Shown here one piece after another: positions 26,448 to 35,240 of a stretch of 64,000 nucleotides of DNA. The notes under the pieces were generated by a model, which saw only the letters and a program-made list of their open reading frames with translations, searched no databases and was not told where the DNA came from. A program made the translations under genes and the position numbers. Origin of the DNA: JBHOQS01 sp042408875 (GTDB taxonomy: Bacteria; Chloroflexota; UBA11872; JBHOQS01); NCBI GenBank assembly GCA_042408875.1, contig JBHOQS010000018.1, forward strand, positions 1 to 64,000, read 5' to 3'. Each line of letters begins with the position of its first letter. Within the stretch, counting starts at the first letter, position 1.

Positions 26448-26963
26448 GGCAGATGTACCTGGCTCGACGCTGCTGCGCCCCACCTCGGGAGGCAACCGTG
26501 CTCGGAACGGGCGGACGCGCGCCAGCGCGAGGCGATCCAGACGCTGGTGGGCGGTGCGGCCGGCGGCCCGTGGAGGATCCTCAGGAACACGATTTCAACA
26601 CTACACGGCCCACAGTTCGTGCGCTTTGACGTGGAGCTCGCAGGCGCACGCACCCGCGTCCGCGCCGGAAACGTACTCGAGCTGGAGATGGAGCCGATCC
26701 GGAACCCTGTGACGAAGGCTGAGGTGTTCCCTCGAGTTGTCCTCCCGCAAGGCTTCGTCTACAACGAAAGCACTCGCACATCGTCGCGGGCGTTTCGTAT
26801 CCAGGGACCGATCCAGTACGAGTATGCGGGCCGGGACGCGGCTTTCTCACTGTTTGAGTACACCGGCCCGGAGCAGCGGGGCGGTGAGCAGGAGGGCGCA
26901 CACCACGAGCGTCGCAGCGCTCATCATGGCGCCAACTTTGACCGAGAGCGGGTCATAGACTAG
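26448..26963 (+). pseudogene. Remnant of a DUF1326-type gene
   Basis: The frame reads ERADARQREAIQTLV, GGAAGGPWRIL, ELEMEPIRNPVTKAEVFPRV and AAFSLFEYTGP, which fits the C-terminal half of DUF1326 proteins. The N-terminal half with its paired Cys motif is absent: a stop (TGA, 26445-26447) lies just upstream and no start with a ribosome-binding site exists. At the 3' end the frame runs on past the expected end (around GP at 26872) into the convergent gene for about 90 bases. Hence a truncated, probably dead gene. A start at GTG 26547 would give 138 residues. Confidence 0.6.
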
Positions 26964-29429
26964 GCGGACCTCACGCGCCCCCGCCTCGAGGGGGATCGCC
27001 CGCAGGGCAAGGTTGGCCTTCAGGATAGGGGCAGGCGCGCCGTCTACAAGCGCGCGCCAGCCCGGATACCAGCTATCGGACACGACGAGGAAGCCCGGTC
27101 GCGCCAGGCGCACCGCAATGCGAAGCTCCTCCGGCGCAGCGTAAACGATACGTGCCTCGCCGGGCGGATCAAGCTGGCCGGTCTGCGCCATCTGTGCGGG
27201 CGTGCGGGACAGGCTGGCAAAGCGCTCTGGTAGGGGCTGCTCGAGCACGATGGCAACCGCAGGGTCGAACCAGGGAGTGCGCTCGCTGAGCAGCCGGGCT
27301 GCCTCCTGCGGATCCGCCACGATGGCGTACGGCACAACATAGGCGCGAGGGAGTGCGGCGGCGTTGATGAGCACGCGGACAGAGCCGGTCAGGGGTTCCG
27401 CTGGCTCGATCCAGCCTGGTGCCACGGCCTCACTCGGTGCCTCGAGGAGGTAGCGCAGGCCGAGCAACCCGCTGAGCTGCGGATCAGGACGCGTGCCGCG
27501 TCGGGCCATGGCCTGCCGCCAGAGCGTGACATGCGGTGCATCGCCGGTGCGGAAGAGCAGCGCAGCGAGCCGGGCGTAGTCTCGGGTGGGCAGGAGCCCG
27601 CCGTCGTAGCCGTCGATGCTCTGGAGGCCGAACGCGGCGGAGAGGTTCGGCCACAGGCCCTCCTTGAACTGGGTGAACTTCGACAGGTTCTCGGCCCCCA
27701 GCGCGTCGAGCATCCCGGCATGTGTGCGCTGGAGGGCGCTGGCATCCGGCAGCGTCAGCGGCTCCGGCACGATGCTGAGCATGCGGCCCGCGCCCTCGCC
27801 ATCCTGTGCGATCAGCCGCCGGAGGTAGCGAAGCGTCGAACGCTCCTGCTCATACACATCCGGCGCAGTGGGGTGGTGCACTGGCAATCCCAGGCCGGCC
27901 GCGTAGAGCTCGCCTGCCAAGGCGATGCAGAGCATCCAGGCCACGGGACGTGTGGGGGCCGCCCCGCTCAGCGCCATGCCGATCAGGCCGAGCGCGCCTA
28001 CGGCAGCTAGGGCCCACATAGCCGCACCGCCGCCCTCAGGGAGCGCCTGGCTGGAGCGCACCAGGTAGGTGCGCACAGCATAGAGAGTCCCTGCCAGGGC
28101 GAGGGAGGCGACCGCGAAGGCGAAGCAGCGCGCCAGGCGAAGCCGCGCCGTTCTACGGGTAGCCTCCAGGAGGGTATCCAGGCCCAGGGCAGCCAGCGCG
28201 GCAGTGGCGAAGGTCCACAGCAACAGGAGCCGACCCGGGGCCCGGAAAGCACTGAAGCCGGGCAGGAAATGGTAGAACAGGCCGTACAGCGGGGTGTAGG
28301 TGCCCAGCGCCAGCACGATGGCCAGCACAGCCATCACTGCGAGCACACCGGCCAGCCCGCGCGGCGTCGGCTGCACAGGAGCAGCGCGCGCCGGCGCCCG
28401 GCGCAGCCCGCCGGCCCACGCTGCCAGGGCCAGCAGCGCGAGCACGAGGGCGACCACCCCAGTATAGCCGATCTGCTCCACCGACGGTGTACTCCCTGGC
28501 CTCCAGTAGCCGGGCAGGAGCGCCTCCAGCAGGTGCAAGCGATCGAGGGCGTACTGCGTGGCCTCTTCGATCGGCACCCCGCCCTGGCGATAGGAGTGCT
28601 GCGCTAGCTCCACCGCTGGCAGGAGCTGGACAGCCGCGAGCCCTGCCCCTACCGCCAGCGTGGCGCCTGCCAGCAGCACAGGGCGCAGCCGTGCTCTCCA
28701 GTTACATGCCTGGCCGGTCAGGGCGATCCAGACAGCGAGCCCGCCGAGCGCCAGGCCGGAGTAATAGGCCTCCTGTGTATGGCCGGCCAGGAGCTGCACA
28801 GCGAAGACAATGCCCCCGGCGAGCGTCCACCGCCAGGTGCCTGTGGCGGCCCGCACGCAAGCCAGCAGCAGGAGGGGCAGCCATGCTGAGGTGTGCACCT
28901 GGTTCAAATGGTCGGCATGGGCGGTGAAGTAGCCCCCAAAGGCAAAGGCCAGCGCACCAATGAGCGCCGCCTCAGCGCGCAGCCGCAGGCCAGCGCGACA
29001 GAACAGGTACATGGCCGCGGCAGCCAGCCAGCCGTGCAACGCAATGCTCGCATTGATCGCGATCCAGAACGGAAGGGCAAAGAACAGTACGTCCAGAGGA
29101 TAGAACAGGGCTGTCTGGATGTTCGCCAGGAAGGGCGCGCCCAGGAACAAGCGATCGCTCCAGAGCGGCAGCTCACCGCGGGCGATGCGCTCCGCAGCGT
29201 AGCGTTTCAAAGGGAAGAAGTACGTGAAACTGTCGTAGCCAGTGAAGGTCAGGCCGCTGAACAGCAGCGTGCGGTAGAATAGCAGCGTATAGCTCGTCAG
29301 CGCTGCCAGGGCCAGCGCATCGGCGGCCAGCCAGCCTGCTAGCGCGCTGGTCTGTGCGCTGGGCTGCCGAGGAGCGGAAAGGGCTGCTGCAGGCGTGAAT
29401 TGCGGCGCCGGGACGCGCGTGCGAGCCAT
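26847..29429 (-). CDS. YfhO-family membrane protein
   Basis: An 860-residue integral membrane protein with about 12 helices in the first 540 residues and a large external C-terminal domain (about 550-835) before a final helix. GYDSFTYFFPLKRYAAERI and LPLWSDRLFLGAPFLAN near the N-terminus match the GT-C-like YfhO group, as does GFLVVSDSWYPGWRALVDG near the C-terminus. Family members help glycosylate cell-envelope polymers. The stop lies inside the end of the DUF1326 remnant on the other strand. Confidence 0.85.
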   Translation of the reverse strand: MARTRVPAPQFTPAAALSAPRQPSAQTSALAGWLAADALALAALTSYTLLFYRTLLFSGLTFTGYDSFTYFFPLKRYAAERIARGELPLWSDRLFLGAPFLANIQTALFYPLDVLFFALPFWIAINASIALHGWLAAAAMYLFCRAGLRLRAEAALIGALAFAFGGYFTAHADHLNQVHTSAWLPLLLLACVRAATGTWRWTLAGGIVFAVQLLAGHTQEAYYSGLALGGLAVWIALTGQACNWRARLRPVLLAGATLAVGAGLAAVQLLPAVELAQHSYRQGGVPIEEATQYALDRLHLLEALLPGYWRPGSTPSVEQIGYTGVVALVLALLALAAWAGGLRRAPARAAPVQPTPRGLAGVLAVMAVLAIVLALGTYTPLYGLFYHFLPGFSAFRAPGRLLLLWTFATAALAALGLDTLLEATRRTARLRLARCFAFAVASLALAGTLYAVRTYLVRSSQALPEGGGAAMWALAAVGALGLIGMALSGAAPTRPVAWMLCIALAGELYAAGLGLPVHHPTAPDVYEQERSTLRYLRRLIAQDGEGAGRMLSIVPEPLTLPDASALQRTHAGMLDALGAENLSKFTQFKEGLWPNLSAAFGLQSIDGYDGGLLPTRDYARLAALLFRTGDAPHVTLWRQAMARRGTRPDPQLSGLLGLRYLLEAPSEAVAPGWIEPAEPLTGSVRVLINAAALPRAYVVPYAIVADPQEAARLLSERTPWFDPAVAIVLEQPLPERFASLSRTPAQMAQTGQLDPPGEARIVYAAPEELRIAVRLARPGFLVVSDSWYPGWRALVDGAPAPILKANLALRAIPLEAGAREVRLVYDPLSVKVGAMMSAATLVVCALLLTAPLLRAGVLKQ

Positions 29430-29546
29430 CGCGCCGGCATTCTACCACCCGCCGCGCGGCCGGACCAAGGGGTGCGCCTGCGCAGAGTGTTAGATACGCG
29501 GGCGATCTCGGCATACCGGCTGACCTGGGACACAGGAGGGAGCGCG

Positions 29547-30179
29547 ATGCTCGCCTGTTCGGTAGTCATTGTGGCCGGAGGAAAGAGCAGGCGTCTGGGC
29601 CAGGACAAGGTGCTGCTGCCCTGGCCGGTGCCACTGGACGCCGCGCCGGACGCTGATCCAGGGGTGCTGCGCGGCACGCTCCTCGGGGCGACGCTCAGCC
29701 GGCTGGCCAATCTCTCCGATGACCTCATCGTGGCTGGCCGTGAGCTCCCGCCGGCGCCGCTCTACCGCTGTGTAGCTGACAACTTCCCCGATGCCGGGCC
29801 GCTGGGGGGCATCGAGGCCGGGCTCGCTGAAGCGCGCTACCCGCGCGCCCTGGCCCTGGCAGCGGACATGCCGTTCCTTAACCTAGACCTGCTGCGGGCC
29901 CTGGTTGAGCTGGCAGAGCGTGAAGGTTGGGATGCAGTGGTCCCGCGGGTAGGAGAAGAGCTGGACCCGCTCCATGCGGTCTACAGCACAGGATGCCTGC
30001 CAGCCATCCGCGCTGCGCTGGCCACGGGGCAACGGCGGATGATTGCCTTTCTGCCGGCCGTTCGTGTGCGATATGTCGATGCCAGCGAGCTCCGGCGCTA
30101 CGACCCCGAACTGCGCTCGCTCTGGAATATCAACACCCCGGAAGATCTGAAGCAGGCGGCAGAGCTCGGAGGCGACTGA
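29547..30179 (+). CDS. mobA: MobA-like molybdenum cofactor nucleotidyltransferase
   Basis: A 210-residue nucleotidyltransferase. VIVAGGKSRRLGQDKVLLPW is the GTP-binding signature (GGxSxRxGxDK), FPDAGPLGGIEAGL follows, and AADMPFLNLDLL carries the Mg-binding Asp. It adds GMP (MobA) or CMP (MocA) to molybdopterin; the window's xanthine-dehydrogenase-type enzyme would need the cytosine form in many bacteria, so specificity is open. ATG 29547 follows ACAGGAGGG. Only this Mo-cofactor gene is in the window. Confidence 0.85.
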   Translation: MLACSVVIVAGGKSRRLGQDKVLLPWPVPLDAAPDADPGVLRGTLLGATLSRLANLSDDLIVAGRELPPAPLYRCVADNFPDAGPLGGIEAGLAEARYPRALALAADMPFLNLDLLRALVELAEREGWDAVVPRVGEELDPLHAVYSTGCLPAIRAALATGQRRMIAFLPAVRVRYVDASELRRYDPELRSLWNINTPEDLKQAAELGGD

Positions 30180-30254
30180 GCTCGGCGCAGATGAGCGCTA
30201 TCCCCAGCCGCCTCCAGGGACGCTGGATCAGGAAAACTGGGATCAGGAAAACTG

Positions 30255-30488
30255 CTAGCGTGCAGGCGGGATCTTCAGGACTGTGCCGGGGTAGATCTCC
30301 GTGTTCGGGTCGGCGTTTGCCTCCTCAAGGATCCGCTTGTTCGTCTCATAGAGGAGCTGCCACTTGCTCTCATCGCCATACTCTTTGCGTGCGACGGACT
30401 TGAGCGTATCGCCCGGCATCGTGCGGTACTCCCTCATAGGCCCCGCAGGTTCCTGTTTTTTCCCGAAGAGACGGTCCAGAAAGCCCAT
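30255..30488 (-). CDS. Small LysM-domain protein
   Basis: A 77-residue protein: a short basic head (GFLDRLFGKKQEPAG) and one LysM domain (about 20-77; YRTMPGDTLKSVARKEYGD, NTEIYPGTVLKIPPAR). No signal peptide is seen, so it resembles cytosolic LysM/BON-type small proteins rather than wall hydrolases. ATG 30488 follows GAGGAGGGGCA. It has its own near-consensus promoter at 30538-30566, back to back with that of lexA. Confidence 0.85.
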   Translation of the reverse strand: MGFLDRLFGKKQEPAGPMREYRTMPGDTLKSVARKEYGDESKWQLLYETNKRILEEANADPNTEIYPGTVLKIPPAR

Positions 30489-30537
30489 GCGTGCCCCTCC
30501 TCGAACGCGCTGGTGCTGCGAACCTGCAACCGGCAGG

Positions 30538-30566
30538 ATTATAGCAAGCCGCGCGCGGCCGGGCAA
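30538..30566 (-). promoter_or_regulatory. Promoter of the LysM gene
   Basis: On the minus strand TTGCCC (30566-30561), a 17-base spacer, then a perfect TATAAT (30543-30538) preceded by TGC (extended -10). Confidence 0.75.
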
Positions 30567-30570
30567 CTGC

Positions 30571-30590
30571 GCACCGTCGCGCGACGGTGC
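30571..30590. promoter_or_regulatory. 20-bp perfect palindrome between divergent promoters
   Basis: GCACCGTCGCGCGACGGTGC is fully self-complementary. It lies between the -35 of the LysM promoter and the -35 of the lexA promoter, 5-10 bases from each, where one regulator could act on both. Confidence 0.5.
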
Positions 30591-30599
30591 CTGGTTATG

Positions 30600-30628
30600 T
30601 TGACGGCTGCACATAATTGCAGTACACT
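30600..30628 (+). promoter_or_regulatory. Promoter of lexA
   Basis: TTGACG (30600-30605), a 17-base spacer, then TACACT (30623-30628), about 145 bases before the lexA start. Confidence 0.65.
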
Positions 30629-30665
30629 AGCGCCAGGCAGCACAGCCATGCCAGCGTAGCGCGCC

Positions 30666-30677
30666 TGAACGCGTTCA
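30666..30677. promoter_or_regulatory. Candidate LexA operator
   Basis: TGAACGCGTTCA is a perfect 12-bp palindrome with GAAC and GTTC half-sites, the half-sites of Gram-positive-type SOS boxes, but spaced by 2 rather than 4 bases. It lies about 40 bases past the lexA -10. Confidence 0.4.
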
Positions 30678-30774
30678 TGCTGAGGTAGTTTGCCTTCTCG
30701 CTGCACCCAGCGCGCGGCGGTTGGATATTTGGATAGATTGTGGTCCTGGAGCACATTCAACGGAGCGAAAGCGT

Positions 30775-31416
30775 ATGGCCAAGGGGCTCACCGCGCGGCA
30801 GCGCGAGGTGCTCGCGCGCATCATCAAGCATATCGAAGAGCATAATTGCCCGCCGACGATTCGGGAGCTTGCCGCAGAATTGAACATCACCTCGACCAAC
30901 GGGGTGCGCGATCACCTGCGCGCGCTCATGGAAAAGGGATTCATCAAGCGTAACCCACGCCTCTCGCGCGGCATCGAACTGACCGGGGAATGGCGTGCCC
31001 TGGTCAGCCGGGAGCTCGCCCGCTCCGTCAGCTACCCGGCGGCACTGCCGATCGTGGGCCAGGTTGCCGCTGGCTCGCCGGTGCTAGCGCAGGAGAACGT
31101 GGAGGACACGCTTACCCTGGACGCGCGCTACGTGCGCGACGGCGATTTCGCCCTGCGCGTGCGCGGTGATAGCATGTGCCTGGCCGGTATCTTCGAAGGA
31201 GACTACGTAGTTGTGCGCCAGCAACCTGTGGCGCAGCCGGGGGACATCGTAGTAGCCCTGGTCGGCGATGAGGCGACCGTCAAACGGTTTTACCCAGAAG
31301 ATGGACGCATCCGGCTTCAGCCGGAGCATCCGGAGATGGAGCCCATCTTTATCCATCCAGAGGATCCGGCGTTTCGCATCGTCGGGAAAGTAACGGCGGT
31401 GTTCCGCGTGCTGTAG
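30775..31416 (+). CDS. lexA: LexA repressor
   Basis: A 213-residue SOS repressor. The N-terminal winged helix (LTARQREVLARIIKHIEE; CPPTIRELAAELNITSTNGV) binds DNA. The C-terminal S24 domain has the autocleavage site Ala99-Gly100 (QVAAGSP) and catalytic Ser133 (RGDSM) and Lys170 (ATVKRF). RecA filaments on damaged DNA trigger self-cleavage. The start is ATG 30775 with GGAG about 10 bases upstream. The leader holds a candidate operator at 30666-30677 and a duplicated TTGGATA (30721-30735). Confidence 0.96.
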   Translation: MAKGLTARQREVLARIIKHIEEHNCPPTIRELAAELNITSTNGVRDHLRALMEKGFIKRNPRLSRGIELTGEWRALVSRELARSVSYPAALPIVGQVAAGSPVLAQENVEDTLTLDARYVRDGDFALRVRGDSMCLAGIFEGDYVVVRQQPVAQPGDIVVALVGDEATVKRFYPEDGRIRLQPEHPEMEPIFIHPEDPAFRIVGKVTAVFRVL

Positions 31417-31456
31417 GCACGTGTAGGGCAGGCGGCACAAACACCGCCGCAGCACG

Positions 31457-33190
31457 TCATGCGCTGAACCTCGTACTGGATATCTGCCCCTCACGTACAG
31501 GCCGGCGCATCGGCTCGATTGGCAGCCAGATGGTGAAGCGACTGCCCCGGCCGGGGCGCGAGCGCACGGTGATGTCTCCACCGTGGGCGTGCACGATCGC
31601 CCGGGCGAGATTGAGGCCCAGGCCCAGCCCGCCGTATTTGCGCGTGGTGGTCATGTCAACCTGGTAGAAAGCCTCAAAGACGCGCTGGAGATTTTCTTCC
31701 GAGATACCGACGCCCCGATCAGTCACGGTGATCTCCACGCAGGGGGGCAGCGCTGCGGTGCTCTCAGCCTCCCCGCCACGGCGTCGTCCGGTCCGGGACC
31801 GGTACCGCGCCGAGATAGTCACCGGCTGCCCGGGAGCGGAGTACTTGAGTGCATTGCTCACCAGCACGTCGAACACCTGACCGATGCGCCGCCGATCGCA
31901 TCGCACGCGGGGAAGCGCGGAGGGAAGTTTCAGCGTCACTGAGCGGCTGGGCCAGCGCGCACTCTGGGTGTTAATAGAGCGCTGGAGCAGCTCCACCAGG
32001 TCAACCTCTTCCAGGCTCAGCGCCAGTTCCCCTGAACTGGCCGTCGTCAGGTCAACGAGCCCCTCAATGAGCTCCTGAAGGTGCCGCGCTTCCTGCTTGA
32101 TCACCTGCACCGGCCGCTCCAGCGCCGCGACATCCGGCACCGCCGCAGGCCCATGCTCGTCGCGCAGGGAGCGCAACCGGCGCTCCAGCAGCTCGCTGTA
32201 TCCCCGAATTGCCGTCAGGGGCGTGCGCAGCTCGTGGTTCACGATGGAGAGGAACGTGTCTTTCGCGCGGGTGAGTTCCCGCTCTCGTTCGACCTCGCTG
32301 GCTTGTCTAGCAAATACCCGGGCGTTCTGGATCGCCAGGGCAACGTAGGCAGCGAAGCCATGCAGGAGAGCAAGCTCACGTTCGCCGAATCGGCCCGGCC
32401 GGCGGCTGAGCACGGTAATGACACCGAACAGAGCGTCGTGATAAAAGACAGGCACCGCTGCACCGGCGACAAAGCCGAGCTCCGCCAGGAACTCGGCGTG
32501 GCTGACCCGTTCGTCGGTGCGGATGTCCAGGACTACGGCTGGGCGGTGATGCGACGCCACCCACCCGCTGAGGCCCTGTCCGAGTGGACGCCGCCATGCG
32601 CGTACGGCGTCTGGCACCCCGTAGGCACCCCGTGCAATGAGCTCGGTGCCTTCCAGTGCTAGCACAATGCATGCATCGGCGTTCATCTCCCGGGCGGTGA
32701 GCTCGCTGATCAGCTGGAGGCGCTCGTCCAGGTCCATCGGCGCGGCCAGGGCCCGGCCGATGGTCAGCAGGCTGCTCTCCAGGCGCCGGGCACGCTCCTG
32801 CACCTGCGCGAGCAAGGCCTGCTGCTCGCGGAGAGCAGCAGCGCGGGCACGCAGGTCGCGGACTACCAGCACGTACCATGGTTCCCCGGAAGTGCGGTGG
32901 CTCGGTGCGGCCGAGACCTCGACAGGCACCCGCGCGCCCGTGCGATCGAGCACTGTGATCGAAGCCAGCGCCGGCGCATCGCCGCGGCGCAGCAGGCGCC
33001 GGAACAGCACCTCCCCGCGGTGTCGCTCGTCCGGGGGGAGCAGGTCGCGGAAGGAACAGCCGGCAAGTTCCTCGCGCGAGTAGCCGCTCAGCCGCTCGCC
33101 CGCGCGATTCACGAACATGATCACACCATGCCGGTCCAGCGCGAGCACAGCGTCGGCCAGTTCCTCGACGAGCTCGGGGAGGTCGGTCAT
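31457..33190 (-). CDS. PAS-GAF sensor histidine kinase
   Basis: A 577-residue protein starting at ATG 33190 (AGGT ribosome-binding site; ATG 33256 is an alternative). Domains: PAS (about 5-110; GVIMFVNRAGERLSGYSREE), coiled linker, GAF (about 140-285), HisKA with phospho-His319 in NHELRTPLTAIRGY, and a full HATPase_c domain (N-box SNALKY, G1 DRGVGI, G2 YGGLGLGLNLA). No membrane helix, so it senses a cytosolic signal. No response regulator is adjacent; the partner must lie elsewhere. Confidence 0.92.
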   Translation of the reverse strand: MTDLPELVEELADAVLALDRHGVIMFVNRAGERLSGYSREELAGCSFRDLLPPDERHRGEVLFRRLLRRGDAPALASITVLDRTGARVPVEVSAAPSHRTSGEPWYVLVVRDLRARAAALREQQALLAQVQERARRLESSLLTIGRALAAPMDLDERLQLISELTAREMNADACIVLALEGTELIARGAYGVPDAVRAWRRPLGQGLSGWVASHHRPAVVLDIRTDERVSHAEFLAELGFVAGAAVPVFYHDALFGVITVLSRRPGRFGERELALLHGFAAYVALAIQNARVFARQASEVERERELTRAKDTFLSIVNHELRTPLTAIRGYSELLERRLRSLRDEHGPAAVPDVAALERPVQVIKQEARHLQELIEGLVDLTTASSGELALSLEEVDLVELLQRSINTQSARWPSRSVTLKLPSALPRVRCDRRRIGQVFDVLVSNALKYSAPGQPVTISARYRSRTGRRRGGEAESTAALPPCVEITVTDRGVGISEENLQRVFEAFYQVDMTTTRKYGGLGLGLNLARAIVHAHGGDITVRSRPGRGSRFTIWLPIEPMRRPVREGQISSTRFSA

Positions 33191-33572
33191 TTCGAGACCT
33201 GCCCGCGTGCCCGGGTGCTGCGAAAGCCAAGGTGCCGGTTGGCCTTCCGTCACCATAGCAGTACTGCTGCAAAATTGCCAAGAACAACGGGAACGGCAGT
33301 GCCGATGGTGTCGAGCGCGCAGCGCGCCCGCTTCACAGGTGGTAACGGCTTTCCGCCGGCCAGGATACTACCCAGTATACGCTGCGGACAGCGTGCTGGC
33401 TCTGGGCGTGCGCTGGGAGCTGCCACCACTCGTGCGGTATCTGTATACCACTGCACGGTATACCGTACGTACCATGCAAATACGTACCATACGATTATGT
33501 GCAATTATTGGAGCCGTGATTGCAGCAGCAATTGTAGCACGGCGCGGCACGCCATGCTGCCGGCCACCAGAA
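33191..33572. other. Intergenic region with nested palindromes
   Basis: No gene is visible. Between 33435 and 33545 the sequence is lower in GC and rich in short dyads: GTATAC, ACGGTATACCGT (12-bp perfect palindrome near 33459) and two copies of ACGTACCAT. It may hold the promoter of the histidine kinase gene. Nothing resembles a stable RNA. Confidence 0.4.
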
Positions 33573-34931
33573 TCACGCCACCCAGTGCCCCCGTACAAAC
33601 AAGGCAGTTAACAGCCCCAGGAGCGGCAGCGCTAGGGCTAGATACATTCGCTCAAGTAGACCTGAGCCGTTGCTCCACTTTGCCAGCAAGATGAACACTG
33701 GCACGAGCATGAGCATGTAACGGTTGATGCTCCACAGGGTGAACGTGGAAACGGTCGCGGCCAGCACAGCGGCGCAAAAGACGCCGTAGCTGGGGCGCAG
33801 GCGGGCCAGGATGAGAGGCGTAACGGCGCAGGCGCTCACCAGCAGGGCGTAATCGAGCACCTGCATGGTGCGCCATGCCCAGGGCGAGTGCAGCCGCGGC
33901 GAGAGATAGGCTGGAGCTGCTGCCAGACCAAGCAGCAAGCATACTTGTTCAAGCCGGGGCAGCCGCCGTGTAATCCACAGGACCAGCGCCAGGACGCCGG
34001 CCAGTGCCGCCAGAGTAGCGCTGAGCAGGACCGGCGGGAGTGCCTGCGCACCCTGGACAATCTCGCCGGCGATCGCCGGGGTCCTCTCCAGGAAGCTGAA
34101 GTCGGTCTCGCCCCAGTACGCCTTGGCGTTTCGAAAGAGCAATGGATCGCCGAAGCGCATCCACGTGTAGCCTGCGTAGATCGCCAGACCCGCCGGCACC
34201 AGCAGCCCCCAGAGCAGGCCGGCCCATCTCCGGCCGGGCGCACGGCGCGCGACGCTCATGTATTCCCATACCCAGAAGAGAGCGAAGAGGACGCCCACCG
34301 GCCGGGCGAGCGCCGCCAGGCCGCCCAGCAGGGCCCCCGCCGCCCAGCGTTGCTGCCGTGTCAGGTACATCGCCGGGATGAGCAGGGCCAGGAAGAGCGC
34401 TTCCGCGTAGACGCTGGCCAGGAAAAACGACGACGGGAAGGCCAGCAGGTATAGCACGGCGCGCCGCGCTGCCGGTTCCGGCAGGTCCAGCCGGGCGAGG
34501 CGGTAGAGGAAGAGCATAGCGACGAGGACAGCGGCATGGGTGATGAGCAACCCGGCCAGGACATAGTCCCCCACCAGAGTTGAGAGCGCACGGATCGCTA
34601 GCGGGTACAGGGGAAAGAACGCCGCAGCCTGCTCCCAGGTGTACCCGTTCGCGGCGATGCCGATGTACCAGTCGGAGTCCCAGTGCGCCCACATGGCCAG
34701 CAACGGGTGAGGCGAGAGGCGTATAGAGGAGACCAGCGGCTCACCGTCCGGGGCGGGGCCGAGCACCTGCCAGGCGAGCAGGCCGGTGAGGGTGAGAGCG
34801 GCCCGCCACGCCAGCACCAGCGCGCAGATAACTACCCACCACGGCGCCGCACGGCCGCCTGCTCGATCACTGTGCGGCGCGGCTGCACGGGTGCGGGACG
34901 TGCTGGCAGGCGCTATGGGTGGCTGGACCAT
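33573..34931 (-). CDS. PIG-V-like mannosyltransferase family membrane protein
   Basis: A 452-residue membrane protein with about ten helices. MWAHWDSDWYIGIAANGY is the hallmark of the PIG-V/GT-C group (W-D in the first external loop), followed by FFPLYPLAIRAL. These enzymes transfer mannose or other sugars from lipid-linked donors; the bacterial acceptor is unknown. ATG 34931 follows CGGGGAGCCC and overlaps the stop of a small upstream frame (TGATG). Confidence 0.85.
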   Translation of the reverse strand: MVQPPIAPASTSRTRAAAPHSDRAGGRAAPWWVVICALVLAWRAALTLTGLLAWQVLGPAPDGEPLVSSIRLSPHPLLAMWAHWDSDWYIGIAANGYTWEQAAAFFPLYPLAIRALSTLVGDYVLAGLLITHAAVLVAMLFLYRLARLDLPEPAARRAVLYLLAFPSSFFLASVYAEALFLALLIPAMYLTRQQRWAAGALLGGLAALARPVGVLFALFWVWEYMSVARRAPGRRWAGLLWGLLVPAGLAIYAGYTWMRFGDPLLFRNAKAYWGETDFSFLERTPAIAGEIVQGAQALPPVLLSATLAALAGVLALVLWITRRLPRLEQVCLLLGLAAAPAYLSPRLHSPWAWRTMQVLDYALLVSACAVTPLILARLRPSYGVFCAAVLAATVSTFTLWSINRYMLMLVPVFILLAKWSNGSGLLERMYLALALPLLGLLTALFVRGHWVA

Positions 34932-35128
34932 CACGGGCTCCCCGGCCGGGCCGCCTCGGCCGGGAGCAGGCCGGGCTGCTTGCGCAACCCCCCGGCCAGC
35001 ACCGGGCTGGCGCTGTCCCGCGGCGGCATGCCGGGCACTTCCTCCACGCAGTGGGTCGGCAGGACACCGGTCGCCAGCGCCTGGTGCGCCTGGCGCTGCG
35101 CTGCCAGCACGTCCATCCATCGAGGCAT
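34931..35128 (-). CDS. Possible small protein coupled to the PIG-V gene
   Basis: A 65-residue frame starting MPRWMDVLAAQRQAHQ, soluble and without known motifs. Its stop TGA overlaps the ATG of the PIG-V gene, the layout of translational coupling. Against it: the nearest purine-rich site (GAAGGAAGGAAG) is about 17 bases from the ATG, and the second half is rich in Pro, Ala and Gly. It could be a leader peptide or chance. Confidence 0.35.
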   Translation of the reverse strand: MPRWMDVLAAQRQAHQALATGVLPTHCVEEVPGMPPRDSASPVLAGGLRKQPGLLPAEAARPGSP

Positions 35129-35186
35129 ACGCAGGTCTATGTGCTTCCTTCCTTCGTTACTCTCTGGTACTGGTAATGCTCTGTCA

Positions 35187-35236
35187 AAATCTTTAACTTA
35201 AATCTTTAACTTAAATCCTTGTTAAAGATTTAAGTT
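35187..35236. repeat. AT-rich 16-bp perfect inverted repeat with an extra direct copy
   Basis: AACTTAAATCTTTAAC (35195-35210) and GTTAAAGATTTAAGTT (35221-35236) pair perfectly around a 10-base loop. Part of the left arm (AAATCTTTAAC) is present again at 35187-35197. It lies 5 bases past the stop of the minus-strand isomerase gene and may end that transcript, but the stem is unusually AT-rich and not followed by a T-run. Confidence 0.7.
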
Positions 35237-35240
35237 TTGA

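Noticed and set aside
35187..35236. Inverted repeat as insertion-sequence ends
   Set aside because: Arms are 10 bases apart with no transposase and no target duplication; reported as a dyad only.
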